A stretch of 64,000 bases of DNA, taken from the NCBI RefSeq assembly GCF_014904755.1, contig NZ_JACZFQ010000076.1, positions 1 through 64,000 of the forward strand. Reading direction: 5' to 3'. Both the position numbers and the translations under genes were made by a program. The notes beneath the pieces were generated by a model. It saw only the letters and a list, made by a program, of their open reading frames with translations, did not search any database and was not told where the DNA came from. This document shows positions 33,146 to 41,393 of this stretch, in pieces (the first letter of the stretch is position 1; every line of letters begins with the position of its first letter). The stretch comes from Neoluteolibacter marinus. Its GTDB lineage: Bacteria; Verrucomicrobiota; Verrucomicrobiia; Verrucomicrobiales; Akkermansiaceae.

Positions 33146-34432
33146 ATGAACCCGAAATCGTCTCTTTCCGACCGCCGTGCCTTCCTGAAAGCCGGAACCC
33201 TCGCCGCCGCCTCCACCTTGCCTTCGATCGTGCATGCACAGGTGGAAGGGAAGTCGGAGATCAGGATTGCACTCGTCGGTTGCGGCGGGCGGGGCAGCGG
33301 GGCGGCCTCGCAATCGCTCCAGGTCGCGGGAACCAAGCTGGTCGCGATGGCCGACGCCTTTCCTGACAATGTCGAGGCGGCCCACAAGGCGCTGAAGGAT
33401 CAATTCGGCGACCGCGTCGATGTCCCGCAGGAGCGCCGCTTTTCGGGCTTCGACGCCTACAAGCACGCCATCGACTCCGCCGATGTGGTGCTGCTTTGCA
33501 CCCCGCCGGGCTTCCGGCCCGCCCACTTCGAGTATGCGGTGCAGCAGGGCAAGCACGTCTTCATGGAGAAGCCGGTGGCCGTCGACGGTCCCGGCATCCG
33601 CAAGGTGATCGAGGCCGCCAAGGTCGCCGATCAGAAGAACCTCAAGGTGGTCTGCGGCCTGCAGCGCCGCTACCAGAACAGCTACCTGGAGACCCTGGAG
33701 CAGGTGCGGGAAGGGGTCATCGGCGATTTCGTCTCGTCGCAGGTCTACTGGGTCAGCGGCGGCGTCTGGGTGCGCGACCGCCAGCCGGGCATGACCGAGA
33801 TGGAATACCAGATGCGGAATTGGTACTACTTCAACTGGATCTGCGGCGACCACATCACGGAACAGCACGTCCACAACCTGGACGTCGGCAACTGGTTCAA
33901 GGGTGCCTTGCCGGTGAAGGCGGTTGGCATGGGCGGCCGGACCAAGCGGGTCGGCCCCAACTTCGGCGAGATCTTCGACCACTTCTTCGTCGAATACACC
34001 TACCCCGACGGCAGCGTGATGAACTCGCAGTGCCGCCATTGGGACGGCGGCTGGACGAAGGTCAGCGAAACCATCGAGGGCACCTTCGGAACCGCCACTC
34101 CCGGCATGATCAAGGATCGCTCGGGGAAGATCGTCTGGCGCTTCCGCGGCAACGACAACAATCCCTACCAGACGGAGCACGACGTGCTTTACGACCACAT
34201 CCGCCAGGACAAGGCGATCAACGACGCGGTCCGCACCGCCGAGAGCACGCTGACCTCGATCCTCGGGCGCATGGCCGCCTACAGCGGCAATGAAGTGAGC
34301 TGGGAACAGGCGTTGAACTCGGACCTCGCCACGATGCCGTCGGAACTCTCCTGGAATGCCGATCCCGGACCGAAGGCCGGCGCCGATGGCATGTACCCGT
34401 GTCCGGTGGCGGGCGCGGGGAAATACGTGTGA
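33146..34432 (+). CDS. Tat-exported Gfo/Idh/MocA-family oxidoreductase
   Basis: 428 residues. A twin-arginine signal (SDRRAFLKAGTLAAAST) exports the folded protein with its cofactor. The Rossmann domain (about 38-170) begins IRIALVGCGGRGSG and includes the family's E-K-P motif in HVFMEKPVAV. The C-terminal alpha/beta domain includes NWYYFNWICGDHITEQHVHNLD, where the His residues are likely catalytic or metal ligands. Such exported dehydrogenases are numerous in Verrucomicrobiota and Planctomycetota and usually act on sugars or sugar derivatives with NAD(P). The substrate is unknown. It ends only four bases from the convergent GreA/B-like gene. Confidence 0.88.
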   Translation: MNPKSSLSDRRAFLKAGTLAAASTLPSIVHAQVEGKSEIRIALVGCGGRGSGAASQSLQVAGTKLVAMADAFPDNVEAAHKALKDQFGDRVDVPQERRFSGFDAYKHAIDSADVVLLCTPPGFRPAHFEYAVQQGKHVFMEKPVAVDGPGIRKVIEAAKVADQKNLKVVCGLQRRYQNSYLETLEQVREGVIGDFVSSQVYWVSGGVWVRDRQPGMTEMEYQMRNWYYFNWICGDHITEQHVHNLDVGNWFKGALPVKAVGMGGRTKRVGPNFGEIFDHFFVEYTYPDGSVMNSQCRHWDGGWTKVSETIEGTFGTATPGMIKDRSGKIVWRFRGNDNNPYQTEHDVLYDHIRQDKAINDAVRTAESTLTSILGRMAAYSGNEVSWEQALNSDLATMPSELSWNADPGPKAGADGMYPCPVAGAGKYV

Positions 34433-34436
34433 TCGG

Positions 34437-34895
34437 CTACAGCACCTCGCTCACGAACAGCGGCGGGTCGTCGAGGCTGTCGCCGGTGTGAAGGCCGAGC
34501 AGCTTCTGGTAGAGGGCACTGGCCGGGGTCAGGAGGGTGATCTCGCGTCCCTCGTGATCAAGCGTCACGCCGCCGGCCGCCGGGGCAAGCAGGAACCACT
34601 GGGGCTCGTCGTTGAGATCCACCTCGACGAGGGCCCCGGCGTCGATGGCGTCCTCGATGCCGATTTCCGGCAAGGTCGCACTTTCGAAGATCTCGATGTC
34701 GCGGGCGAGGTCCTCGACTTGCTTGGCCTGCCCGGCGGCCAGGTAGGATGCCTCGAGACTGCGGGTGTCGTACTTGCTTTCCGCCTTGCTGCCGGGATCC
34801 GTTGCGGCGGCGTGGGCCTCGCGGGCGGCCTTGGTCAGGCGGTCGAAGCGTGCACGGAGTTCAGAGCGGATGGCTGCAAGCAGTCGGTCTTTCAT
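34437..34895 (-). CDS. GreA/GreB-like C-domain protein
   Basis: 152 residues. The N-terminal half is a helical hairpin (LLAAIRSELRARFDRLTKAAREA) with the strongly conserved ESKYDTRSLEASYLAAGQA segment. The C-terminal half resembles the FKBP-like domain of Gre factors (ALVEVDLNDEPQWFLLAP, ITLLTPASALYQKLLGLHTGD). Small proteins of this type are annotated as transcription elongation factor GreA/B-like; whether they act on RNA polymerase is not established. The start is ATG 34895. It is divergent from the ArsC/Spx-like gene across 51 bases. Confidence 0.7.
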   Translation of the reverse strand: MKDRLLAAIRSELRARFDRLTKAAREAHAAATDPGSKAESKYDTRSLEASYLAAGQAKQVEDLARDIEIFESATLPEIGIEDAIDAGALVEVDLNDEPQWFLLAPAAGGVTLDHEGREITLLTPASALYQKLLGLHTGDSLDDPPLFVSEVL

Positions 34896-34912
34896 CGGGC
34901 GGGCCCGCAGCC

Positions 34913-34940
34913 TTGCGCGATGGGGCGGGGGAGGCAAGAT
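34913..34940 (+). promoter_or_regulatory. Candidate promoter of the ArsC/Spx-like gene
   Basis: TTGCGC (34913-34918), 16 bases, CAAGAT (34935-34940), then six bases to ATG 34947. Same geometry as asnS. Confidence 0.35.
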
Positions 34941-34946
34941 CGGGGC

Positions 34947-35303
34947 ATGATTTCCGTGTATGCATACAAGGGCTGCGATACCTGCCGCAAGGCGCTGAAA
35001 TGGCTCGCGGCGGAAGGGATCGAACACGAGGTGAAGGCGATCCGGGAAACCCCGCCGACGGTGGCGGAACTGAAGCGCGCGCTGGCCGCGTCCGGGGGCG
35101 AGCTGCGGCCGCTGTTCAACGTCTCGGGAGGCGACTACCGCGAGCTGGGGCTCAAGGACAAGCTCGGCGGGATGACGCCGGAGGAAGCGATCTCGCTGTT
35201 GAACGGCAACGGGAACCTGGTGAAGCGGCCATTTGTGAGCGGCGACGGGGTGACCCTGGTGGGGTTCAAGGAAGACGAGTGGCGGAAAGCGCTCTCGCCC
35301 TGA
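34947..35303 (+). CDS. ArsC/Spx-family (YffB-like) thioredoxin-fold protein
   Basis: 118 residues with a thioredoxin-like fold and the redox motif YKGCDTCRKALKWL, C10-x-x-C13. The later segments LRPLFNVSGGDYRELGLKDKL, EEAISLLNGNGNLVKRPFV and VGFKEDEW are those of the ArsC/Spx family. CxxC at the N-terminus is typical of Spx/MgsR/YffB-like members and differs from the CX5R active site of classical arsenate reductases. It could be a regulator or a thiol reductase; I favour a YffB-like role because the organism is not a Firmicute. ATG 34947 gives a compact start. Confidence 0.82.
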   Translation: MISVYAYKGCDTCRKALKWLAAEGIEHEVKAIRETPPTVAELKRALAASGGELRPLFNVSGGDYRELGLKDKLGGMTPEEAISLLNGNGNLVKRPFVSGDGVTLVGFKEDEWRKALSP

Positions 35304-35386
35304 GTGCCGGGTAGGCTTCGCATGTCGTTGCATTCGCCGCTTGCGGAAGGTTCGGAGCGACGAAGGAAGCGAACAGTTGTAGATTT

Positions 35387-35414
35387 TTGCCGCGGGGTGT
35401 GATCTGATGATCCT
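35387..35414 (+). promoter_or_regulatory. Candidate promoter of the haloperoxidase-like gene
   Basis: TTGCCG (35387-35392), 16 bases, GATCCT (35409-35414), then six bases to ATG 35421. The -10 box is poor, but the spacing equals that of asnS and the ArsC-like gene. Confidence 0.28.
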
Positions 35415-35420
35415 CCTCCC

Positions 35421-37460
35421 ATGTACCGGAACCAACCACGCACGTTGGTGGTGTTCCTTTGGCTCGCAGCCACGGCCGTCGCCCCGGGAGACCCGAGTGT
35501 CGCACGGCAGTGGAACGAGGAAAACCTCGCCGCGATCCGGATCGACACGCCGCATCCGCCGGTGCACGCGCGCAACCTCTTCCACGTGGCGGCCGGCATG
35601 TACGACGCCTGGGCGGCCTACGACACGACGGCGATCGGTTACATCCACCACGAGCGGGCGACGGCGGTCGACGTGGATGCAGCGCGCAACGAAGCGATCA
35701 GCTATGCCGCTTTCCGCATCCTGAGGTCGCGGTTCATCAATTCGGCCAGCGCCACGTCCACCCGGATCAAACTCGAAGCCCGGATGGCGGCGCTCGGGTA
35801 TGACAAGGCGATCACGACCACCGATGGCCCGAGTCCGGCGGCGGTGGGCAACCGGATCGCGGCGTCGATCCTCGCGTGGGGGCTGGACGACGGCTCCGGC
35901 CAGGCGCAGGGCTACGCGGATCCGGATTACGTCAACGACCAGCCCGAGTTCAAGGTGCTCGACAGCGGCGTCCCCCTCGGCGGCTATCCCGAAGGCTCGG
36001 ATCCGGACCGCTGGCATCCGCTTTCGTTCGACCAAGGCTTCACCCAGAACGGGATCGGACCGATTCTCCTGCAGCCTTTCGTCGGGGTGACCTGGATCCA
36101 CACCCGGCCCTTCAACTTGCGCCGGACCGATGCCGCTGAGCCTTGGTATGACTCCGGCGGGCCGCCGAGATTGCGTGGCGGGCAGGCGGAGGAATTCCGG
36201 GCGCTGGCGGTCGAACTCCTGTGGAAGAGCCAGGGGCTGGGTGCGATGGATCTGATCGACATTTCCCCGGCCAGCCGGGGCAACAACTCGCTGGGAGCGG
36301 AGGACGGAGGTGGCCACAGCCTGAATCCCGTCACCGGTGAACCCTACGCCCCGCATTGGGTGCCACGGGGAGACTACGGACGGGTGCTCGCCGAGTTCTG
36401 GGCCGACGGACCGGATTCGGAAACGCCGCCCGGGCACTGGCACACGATCGCCAACGCGGTGAGCGAAGCCATCACGGTCAAGCGCATCGGCGGCACCGGC
36501 CCGGTGGTGAGCGACCTGGAATGGGATGTGAAACTCTACTTCGCCCTCGCCGCCGCGACTCACGACGCCGCCTGTGCCGCCTGGTCGCTCAAGATCAAGT
36601 ATGAGTCGCCGCGGCCGATCACGATGATCCGCTTCCTGTCGTTGCAGGGGCAATGCTCCGATCCCGCATTGCCCGGCTATCACCCCGAAGGCTTGCCGCT
36701 GGTGCCGGGCCTGACGGACGTGGTGACCGCGGAGTCCCTGGAGGCGGGTGGCGTCCACGAGGACAGCGGCTTCGCCGAAGGGGATGTGGTGGTGCTCACC
36801 TGGCCCGGCAGCCCGGCGATTCCGGCCGTGGAGCGCAGCTTGCCGAGGTGGATCCGGGGCATCGATTGGTTTCCCTACCAACGCAAGACCTTCGTTTCGC
36901 CGGCCTTCCCGGGATACATCTCCGGGCACAGCGCCTTCAGCCGGGCGGCCGCCGAGGTGCTCGCGAAGTTCACCGGCAGCGAGTTTTTCCCGGGCGGACT
37001 TGGCGGCTATACCGCGCCCGCGGGGACTTATTTGAAGTTTGAATACGGTCCGTCGGTGGACGTGAACTTGGAGTGGGCGACCTATTTCGATGCGGCCGAT
37101 GAAGCCGGGGCATCGAGACGGTGGGGCGGGATCCACCCGTGGGTCGACGACTTCCCCGGGAGGATCATCGGTTCGCAGGTGGGCCTGCGGGTTTGGGACC
37201 TGGCGCCGAAGTACTGGGACGCGAGCATCATTGACTCGGCGATGGTCCCCGCCATCTCCCGGCCGGACGCCACCCGCGCGGTCTTGGAGTGGAACTCGCA
37301 GCCGGGACTTTGGTACCGGATCGAGCGCTGCGAAGGACTCAACGGTTGGCAAGAGATTGCCGGACCGATCCAGGCGACCGAACCCACGAGCCGATGGACG
37401 GACTCCGCGGCGACGGGGCCCTGTCTCTTTTACCGGATCGTCCAGGAACCCGCGCCCTGA
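35421..37460 (+). CDS. Secreted vanadium-dependent haloperoxidase-like (PAP2 superfamily) protein
   Basis: 679 residues with a signal-like N-terminus (about 1-22). The three vanadate/phosphate-binding motifs are present in order: K393 in KYESPRP, SGHS with H503 (PGYISGHSAF), and SRRWGGIHPW with H572, the expected axial vanadate ligand. The rest is the all-helical VCPO-like bundle. Vanadium haloperoxidases oxidise halides with peroxide; acid phosphatases share the site, so the reaction is inferred. About 75 C-terminal residues form a separate verrucomicrobial module (LWYRIERCEGLNGW, LFYRI) likely used for sorting or attachment. The next gene is a Tat-exported protein 57 bases on. Confidence 0.85.
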   Translation: MYRNQPRTLVVFLWLAATAVAPGDPSVARQWNEENLAAIRIDTPHPPVHARNLFHVAAGMYDAWAAYDTTAIGYIHHERATAVDVDAARNEAISYAAFRILRSRFINSASATSTRIKLEARMAALGYDKAITTTDGPSPAAVGNRIAASILAWGLDDGSGQAQGYADPDYVNDQPEFKVLDSGVPLGGYPEGSDPDRWHPLSFDQGFTQNGIGPILLQPFVGVTWIHTRPFNLRRTDAAEPWYDSGGPPRLRGGQAEEFRALAVELLWKSQGLGAMDLIDISPASRGNNSLGAEDGGGHSLNPVTGEPYAPHWVPRGDYGRVLAEFWADGPDSETPPGHWHTIANAVSEAITVKRIGGTGPVVSDLEWDVKLYFALAAATHDAACAAWSLKIKYESPRPITMIRFLSLQGQCSDPALPGYHPEGLPLVPGLTDVVTAESLEAGGVHEDSGFAEGDVVVLTWPGSPAIPAVERSLPRWIRGIDWFPYQRKTFVSPAFPGYISGHSAFSRAAAEVLAKFTGSEFFPGGLGGYTAPAGTYLKFEYGPSVDVNLEWATYFDAADEAGASRRWGGIHPWVDDFPGRIIGSQVGLRVWDLAPKYWDASIIDSAMVPAISRPDATRAVLEWNSQPGLWYRIERCEGLNGWQEIAGPIQATEPTSRWTDSAATGPCLFYRIVQEPAP

Positions 37461-37517
37461 GATCGCCGGGCGTCGCGTCCTTGCGTCGCCGGAATTCCTC
37501 GCTCATGTTCGCCAGCG

Positions 37518-38996
37518 GTGAAAAGCGATTGGTCCCGGCGTGAATTCCTCTCCACGGCTGCCTTGGGCGGCGGTCTGCTGGCAGGGTTGCCGCGGGTGTC
37601 TGCCGCCGAGGCGAAGCTCGATCCGGAGATGGTCCGCTTCCGGCCGGAGATCGAGCCGCTGGTGCGCCTGCTGGAGGACACGTCGCGTGAGCGCTTGCTG
37701 GAGGAGGTTGCGGCGCGCATTCGTGGCGGTACGACGCACCGGGAGGTCCTCGCCGCCTTGTTGCTGGCGGGAATCCGCAACATCCAGCCGCGGCCGGTCG
37801 GGTTCAAATTCCACGCGGTGCTGGTGGTGAATTCCGCGCACTTGGCGAGCCTGAACTCCCCCGACGCCGACCGCTGGCTGCCGGTTTTCTGGGCGCTGGA
37901 CCAATTCAAATCGTCCCAGGCCCGCGACCGGGAGCAGGGCGACTGGACGATGGAGGCGGTCTACGAGCCCGCGGTGCCGCCGGTGGAACGATCGAAGGCC
38001 GCGTTCTCGATGGGCATGGATGCCTGGGACACCAGGTGTGCCGATGCGGCGGCCGCGGCCATGGCCCGGGGGCTCGGAGCGCAGGAGGCGTTCGATGTTT
38101 TCTGCCGCTACGGGGCCCGCGACTACCGTGATATCGGCCACAAGGCGATCTATGTCGCGAACAGCTGGCGCTTGCTGCAGACAATCGGCTGGCATCACGC
38201 GGAGCCGGTGCTGCGCTCGCTTTCCTACGCCCTGCTCGCCTATGACGGGAAGAATCCCGCGGAAGACGACGCGATCGCCGACCGGCCCGGACGCAAGAAC
38301 CTGGAGCGCCTGCGCGAACTGCGGGCGACCTGGAACGGCGGCGAGAACCGGCCGGAGGCGGTCGCTGAAATGCTGGCGGTGCTGCGCGGCGGGAGCTGGG
38401 ACGACTGCGCCGCGAAGGTGGTCGAGCTCATCAACGGTGGCTGCAGCCCGCAGCCCCTGTGGGATGCGATGTTCCAGGCGGCGGCGGAGTTGCTGATGCG
38501 GCGGCCGGGGATCGTGTCGCTGCATGCCTGCACCACCACCAACGCGCTCCACTACTCCTTCGTCCACGCGGCGGACGATGAAACGCGGCGCTTCCTCATG
38601 CTCCAGAATGCCTCCTTCCTGCCGATGTTCCGCACCGATGCGTCGGCGGGTGACGGCGTCGAGATCGACCGCTTCGAGCCACTCGACCGCGGGCCGGAGC
38701 TCGAGCAGATCTTCGCCGACGTCGGCGGCGACCGGATGAAGGCGGCGCGTGGAGCGCTGGCCTACCTCGACGGCGGCGGGGATCCGAAAACCTTCACCGA
38801 TGCCGCCCAGCGCTTGATCTACCTCAAGGGCACCGACTCGCACGACTACAAGTTCAGCAGCGCGATCATCGAGGACTGGCACGCGCTGTCGCCGGCCTAC
38901 CGCCACCGCTTCCTCGCGGCGAGCACCTACTGGCTGAAGGGATCGACCGCGCCCGACTCGCCGCTGGTGGCGAGGAGCCGGGCTGCCTTGGGATGA
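37518..38996 (+). CDS. Tat-exported conserved protein of unknown function (492 aa)
   Basis: Starts at GTG 37518. A Tat signal (SRREFLSTAALGGGLLAG, cut near AAEA) implies export of a folded, perhaps cofactor-containing protein. The mature part is mainly helical with conserved-looking segments NIQPRPVGFKFHAVLVVNSAHLASL, DRWLPVFWALDQFK, WHHAEPVLRSLSYALL, and SLHACTTTNALHYSFVHA. Several His (HAVLV, NSAHLAS, WHHAEP, LHACTTTNALHYSFVH) could hold a metal. Similar proteins occur in Verrucomicrobiota and Planctomycetota, but I know no function. It lies downstream of the haloperoxidase-like gene and may be co-transcribed. Confidence 0.7.
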   Translation: MKSDWSRREFLSTAALGGGLLAGLPRVSAAEAKLDPEMVRFRPEIEPLVRLLEDTSRERLLEEVAARIRGGTTHREVLAALLLAGIRNIQPRPVGFKFHAVLVVNSAHLASLNSPDADRWLPVFWALDQFKSSQARDREQGDWTMEAVYEPAVPPVERSKAAFSMGMDAWDTRCADAAAAAMARGLGAQEAFDVFCRYGARDYRDIGHKAIYVANSWRLLQTIGWHHAEPVLRSLSYALLAYDGKNPAEDDAIADRPGRKNLERLRELRATWNGGENRPEAVAEMLAVLRGGSWDDCAAKVVELINGGCSPQPLWDAMFQAAAELLMRRPGIVSLHACTTTNALHYSFVHAADDETRRFLMLQNASFLPMFRTDASAGDGVEIDRFEPLDRGPELEQIFADVGGDRMKAARGALAYLDGGGDPKTFTDAAQRLIYLKGTDSHDYKFSSAIIEDWHALSPAYRHRFLAASTYWLKGSTAPDSPLVARSRAALG

Positions 38997-39014
38997 GGTT
39001 CCGCGGTGCGGTTG

Positions 39015-39055
39015 GGAGCGCCGGTCCGTCCAAACCGACTGGAAGTCGGCGCTCC
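39015..39055. repeat. GGAGCGCCG-family inverted repeat, copy 1
   Basis: GGAGCGCCG (39015-39023) and CGGCGCTCC (39047-39055) pair; inside lies a second hairpin CCGACT-GGA-AGTCGG (39035-39049). It sits between the convergent 492-residue gene and pgi. Two related elements occur at 46985 and 51239. Confidence 0.75.
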
Positions 39056-39071
39056 ATTCCGGTCGCTTCGC

Positions 39072-40622
39072 TCAGAGCGAAAAGCTGTCCTCGGCCGGTG
39101 TCTTGCCAAGGGCCACCTGCACCTCGCGGTTCGAGGACAGGTGCATCAGGCAGTGGTAGACATCCTCGGCGTCGGCATCGACCTCGAAGGCGATCTGTTC
39201 CGCCGTTTTCGCTTCGGAGACCATCCGGCTGCGGACGGCGCCGAGCAGCTCGAGGAAATTCGCGGCGGCCTTCTTGCCGGCTTCCACTCCGGGCTGGTGG
39301 TAGGCGTTGATGTTCACCAGCGACGCGTAGAAGGTCACGGTGCGCTCGAAGAGGGCGATCAGCGAGCCGAGCTGGAACGGCGTGACCTCGGGGATCGAAA
39401 TGGTGATCGACTTGCGGCCGGATTCGTAGAGCGCCTTGCGGGTGCCGCGGAGGAAACCCTGGAGGTAGTCGGCGGAGCTGTTGCCCGGCTCCACCTCGAT
39501 CGAGTCGCCGCAGCGGCCCTTGCGGACCTCGATGAAGGTCGCGAAGAAATTGGCCACGCCGTCGCGGAGCTGCTGGACGTAGGCGTGCTGGTCGGTCGAG
39601 CCCTTGTTGCCGTAGACCGCGATGCCCTGGTTGACGACCTTGCCGTCGAGATCGAGCTCCTTGCCGAGGGATTCCATCACGAGCTGCTGGAGGTACTTCG
39701 AGAACAGTACCAGCGAGTCCTTGTAAGGCAGGACGACCATGTCCTTCTCGCCCTTGCCGTTGCCGGAGGCGTACCAGGCCAAGGCGAGGCGCATGGCGGC
39801 GTTGTCCGCGCCCGGCTTTCGGGTTTCCTCGTCCATCGCGGCGGCGCCGGCGAGGAACTGGTCGATGTCGATGCCCTGCAGGGCGGCGGGCACAAGGCCG
39901 ACGGTGGACATCACCGAGGTGCGGCCGCCGACCCAGTCTTCCATCGGGAAGCGGACGAGGAAGCCCTCCTTTTCGGCGAACTGGTCGAGCTTCGAGCCGG
40001 TGCCGGTGACCGCCACCGCGTGCTTGCCGAAGGCGAGGCCGGCGGCGTCGTAGGCGGCCTTGGCCTCGATCATGCCATTGCGGGTCTCAGCGGTGCCGCC
40101 GGACTTCGAAATGACCACGACGAGGGTGGTGGCGAGGCCCTTGGTGCCGATGTCGGAGAGCACCCGGTCGAATCCGGCCGGATCGGTGTTGTCGAAGAAA
40201 TGGATCGGCAGGCGCGCGCCGTGGCCGATGGCCTGGTCGACGAGCTGCGGGCCGAGGGCCGAGCCGCCGATGCCGATCAGCAGGACGCGCTCGAAGATGC
40301 CGCCTTCCGGGGGCTTGACCTGGCCGGTGTGGACTTGCTCGGCGAACTCCTTGAGCGCGGCGAGCGGCTTGGTGATGGAGTCACGGAGCTCCTGGGTCGG
40401 GGCCAGGGCGGCGTTGCGCAGCCAGTAGTGGCCGACCATGCGGCCTTCGTCGGGGTTGACGATCTCGCCGGACTCGAGGGCGGCGTTGGCGGCAAAGGCC
40501 TTCTCGACCTTGGGGGCCATTTCGGCGAGGAAGGCCTCGTCGAGGTCCATCAGCGAGGTGTCGAGCGAGAACCCGAATTTCGGGTAGCGGATCAGCGAGG
40601 AAGAGTAGGTGGACCAGGACAT
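39072..40622 (-). CDS. pgi: Glucose-6-phosphate isomerase
   Basis: 516 residues. Interconverts glucose-6-phosphate and fructose-6-phosphate in glycolysis/gluconeogenesis. Visible features are the sugar-phosphate (SIS) binding parts [14 protein letters not shown] and [16 protein letters not shown], the active-site region [17 protein letters not shown], and the late motif [18 protein letters not shown] with the ring-opening His. It is shorter than the E. coli enzyme (about 549) and resembles the compact form of many bacteria. ATG 40622 is the natural start. apt lies 132 bases upstream on the same strand, so co-transcription is possible but not certain. Confidence 0.95.
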   Translation of the reverse strand: MSWSTYSSSLIRYPKFGFSLDTSLMDLDEAFLAEMAPKVEKAFAANAALESGEIVNPDEGRMVGHYWLRNAALAPTQELRDSITKPLAALKEFAEQVHTGQVKPPEGGIFERVLLIGIGGSALGPQLVDQAIGHGARLPIHFFDNTDPAGFDRVLSDIGTKGLATTLVVVISKSGGTAETRNGMIEAKAAYDAAGLAFGKHAVAVTGTGSKLDQFAEKEGFLVRFPMEDWVGGRTSVMSTVGLVPAALQGIDIDQFLAGAAAMDEETRKPGADNAAMRLALAWYASGNGKGEKDMVVLPYKDSLVLFSKYLQQLVMESLGKELDLDGKVVNQGIAVYGNKGSTDQHAYVQQLRDGVANFFATFIEVRKGRCGDSIEVEPGNSSADYLQGFLRGTRKALYESGRKSITISIPEVTPFQLGSLIALFERTVTFYASLVNINAYHQPGVEAGKKAAANFLELLGAVRSRMVSEAKTAEQIAFEVDADAEDVYHCLMHLSSNREVQVALGKTPAEDSFSL

Positions 40623-40754
40623 GGCAGGTAGAATGGCGAATGAGGAATTCCCGAATGACGGACGGGGAACTCCCGATAGCGCCTGCCGGGCGGGAGGGCA
40701 AGCGGTGGGACTGTCAGGGGACCGGCGGCGGATTCATCCGCGCCATGGGCCGGG

Positions 40755-41282
40755 CTAATCGTAGTTGAGGATCGACTCGATGCGGTAGCCGCCGAGCATT
40801 TTCCGGCCGCCGAGGAAGCCGAGTTCGATCAGGAAGCTGACCGCCACGACTTTCGCCCCGAGCTGGTCGAGCAGCTCCAGCGCCGCGCCCGCGGTGCCCC
40901 CGGTGGCGAGCAGGTCGTCGACCAGCAGGATGGACTCGCCCGGCTTGACGGCATCCTCGTGGAGTTCCACCACCGATTCGCCGTACTCCAGCGCGTAGGC
41001 CATCTCGCGGGTTTTCCACGGCAGCTTGCCCTTCTTCCGCACCGGCACAAAGCCGGCGCCCAAGCGGTCGGCCACCGCGGCGGCGAAAATGAAGCCGCGG
41101 GCGTCGATGCCGACAACCTTGTCGACCGGCTGGCCCTGGGCGGTGTCGCAGAGCAGCGTGATGGAATCGCGGAACAGGACCGGGTCGGCGAGGATCGGGG
41201 TGATGTCCTTGAAGACGATGCCGGCTTTCGGGAAATCGACCACATCACGGACAGCGGCGCGCAGGGAATCTGGGGAAGGCAT
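40755..41282 (-). CDS. apt: Adenine phosphoribosyltransferase
   Basis: 175 residues, the standard length. Salvages adenine to AMP using PRPP. Family motifs are DFPKAGIVFKDITPILADP at the N-terminus, the flexible loop region FVPVRKKGKLPW, and the PRPP-binding motif ESILLVDDLLATGGTAGAA. ATG 41282 gives the usual N-terminus and lies eight bases after a TTAGCA box. It is divergent from amtB. Confidence 0.96.
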   Translation of the reverse strand: MPSPDSLRAAVRDVVDFPKAGIVFKDITPILADPVLFRDSITLLCDTAQGQPVDKVVGIDARGFIFAAAVADRLGAGFVPVRKKGKLPWKTREMAYALEYGESVVELHEDAVKPGESILLVDDLLATGGTAGAALELLDQLGAKVVAVSFLIELGFLGGRKMLGGYRIESILNYD

Positions 41283-41290
41283 GGCGTCGT

Positions 41291-41318
41291 TGCTAAGCCA
41301 GGGCACGGGTTCCCGCAA
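41291..41318 (-). promoter_or_regulatory. Candidate apt promoter
   Basis: On the minus strand TTGCGG (41313-41318), 16 bases, TTAGCA (41291-41296), then eight bases to the ATG. The upstream box is identical to the one before the DUF5650-type gene. Confidence 0.4.
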
Positions 41319-41393
41319 GGCGGCAGTCCCGGCGGGATACAGACGCAAGCGGGGCTGGACGGAGAATGGCAATCACTTGAAATGACGCCCGCG

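Noticed and set aside
34896-37352. Upstream extension of the minus-strand GreA/B-like frame to 971 residues
   Set aside because: The extension is antisense to the haloperoxidase and ArsC-like genes; the family N-terminus begins at ATG 34895.
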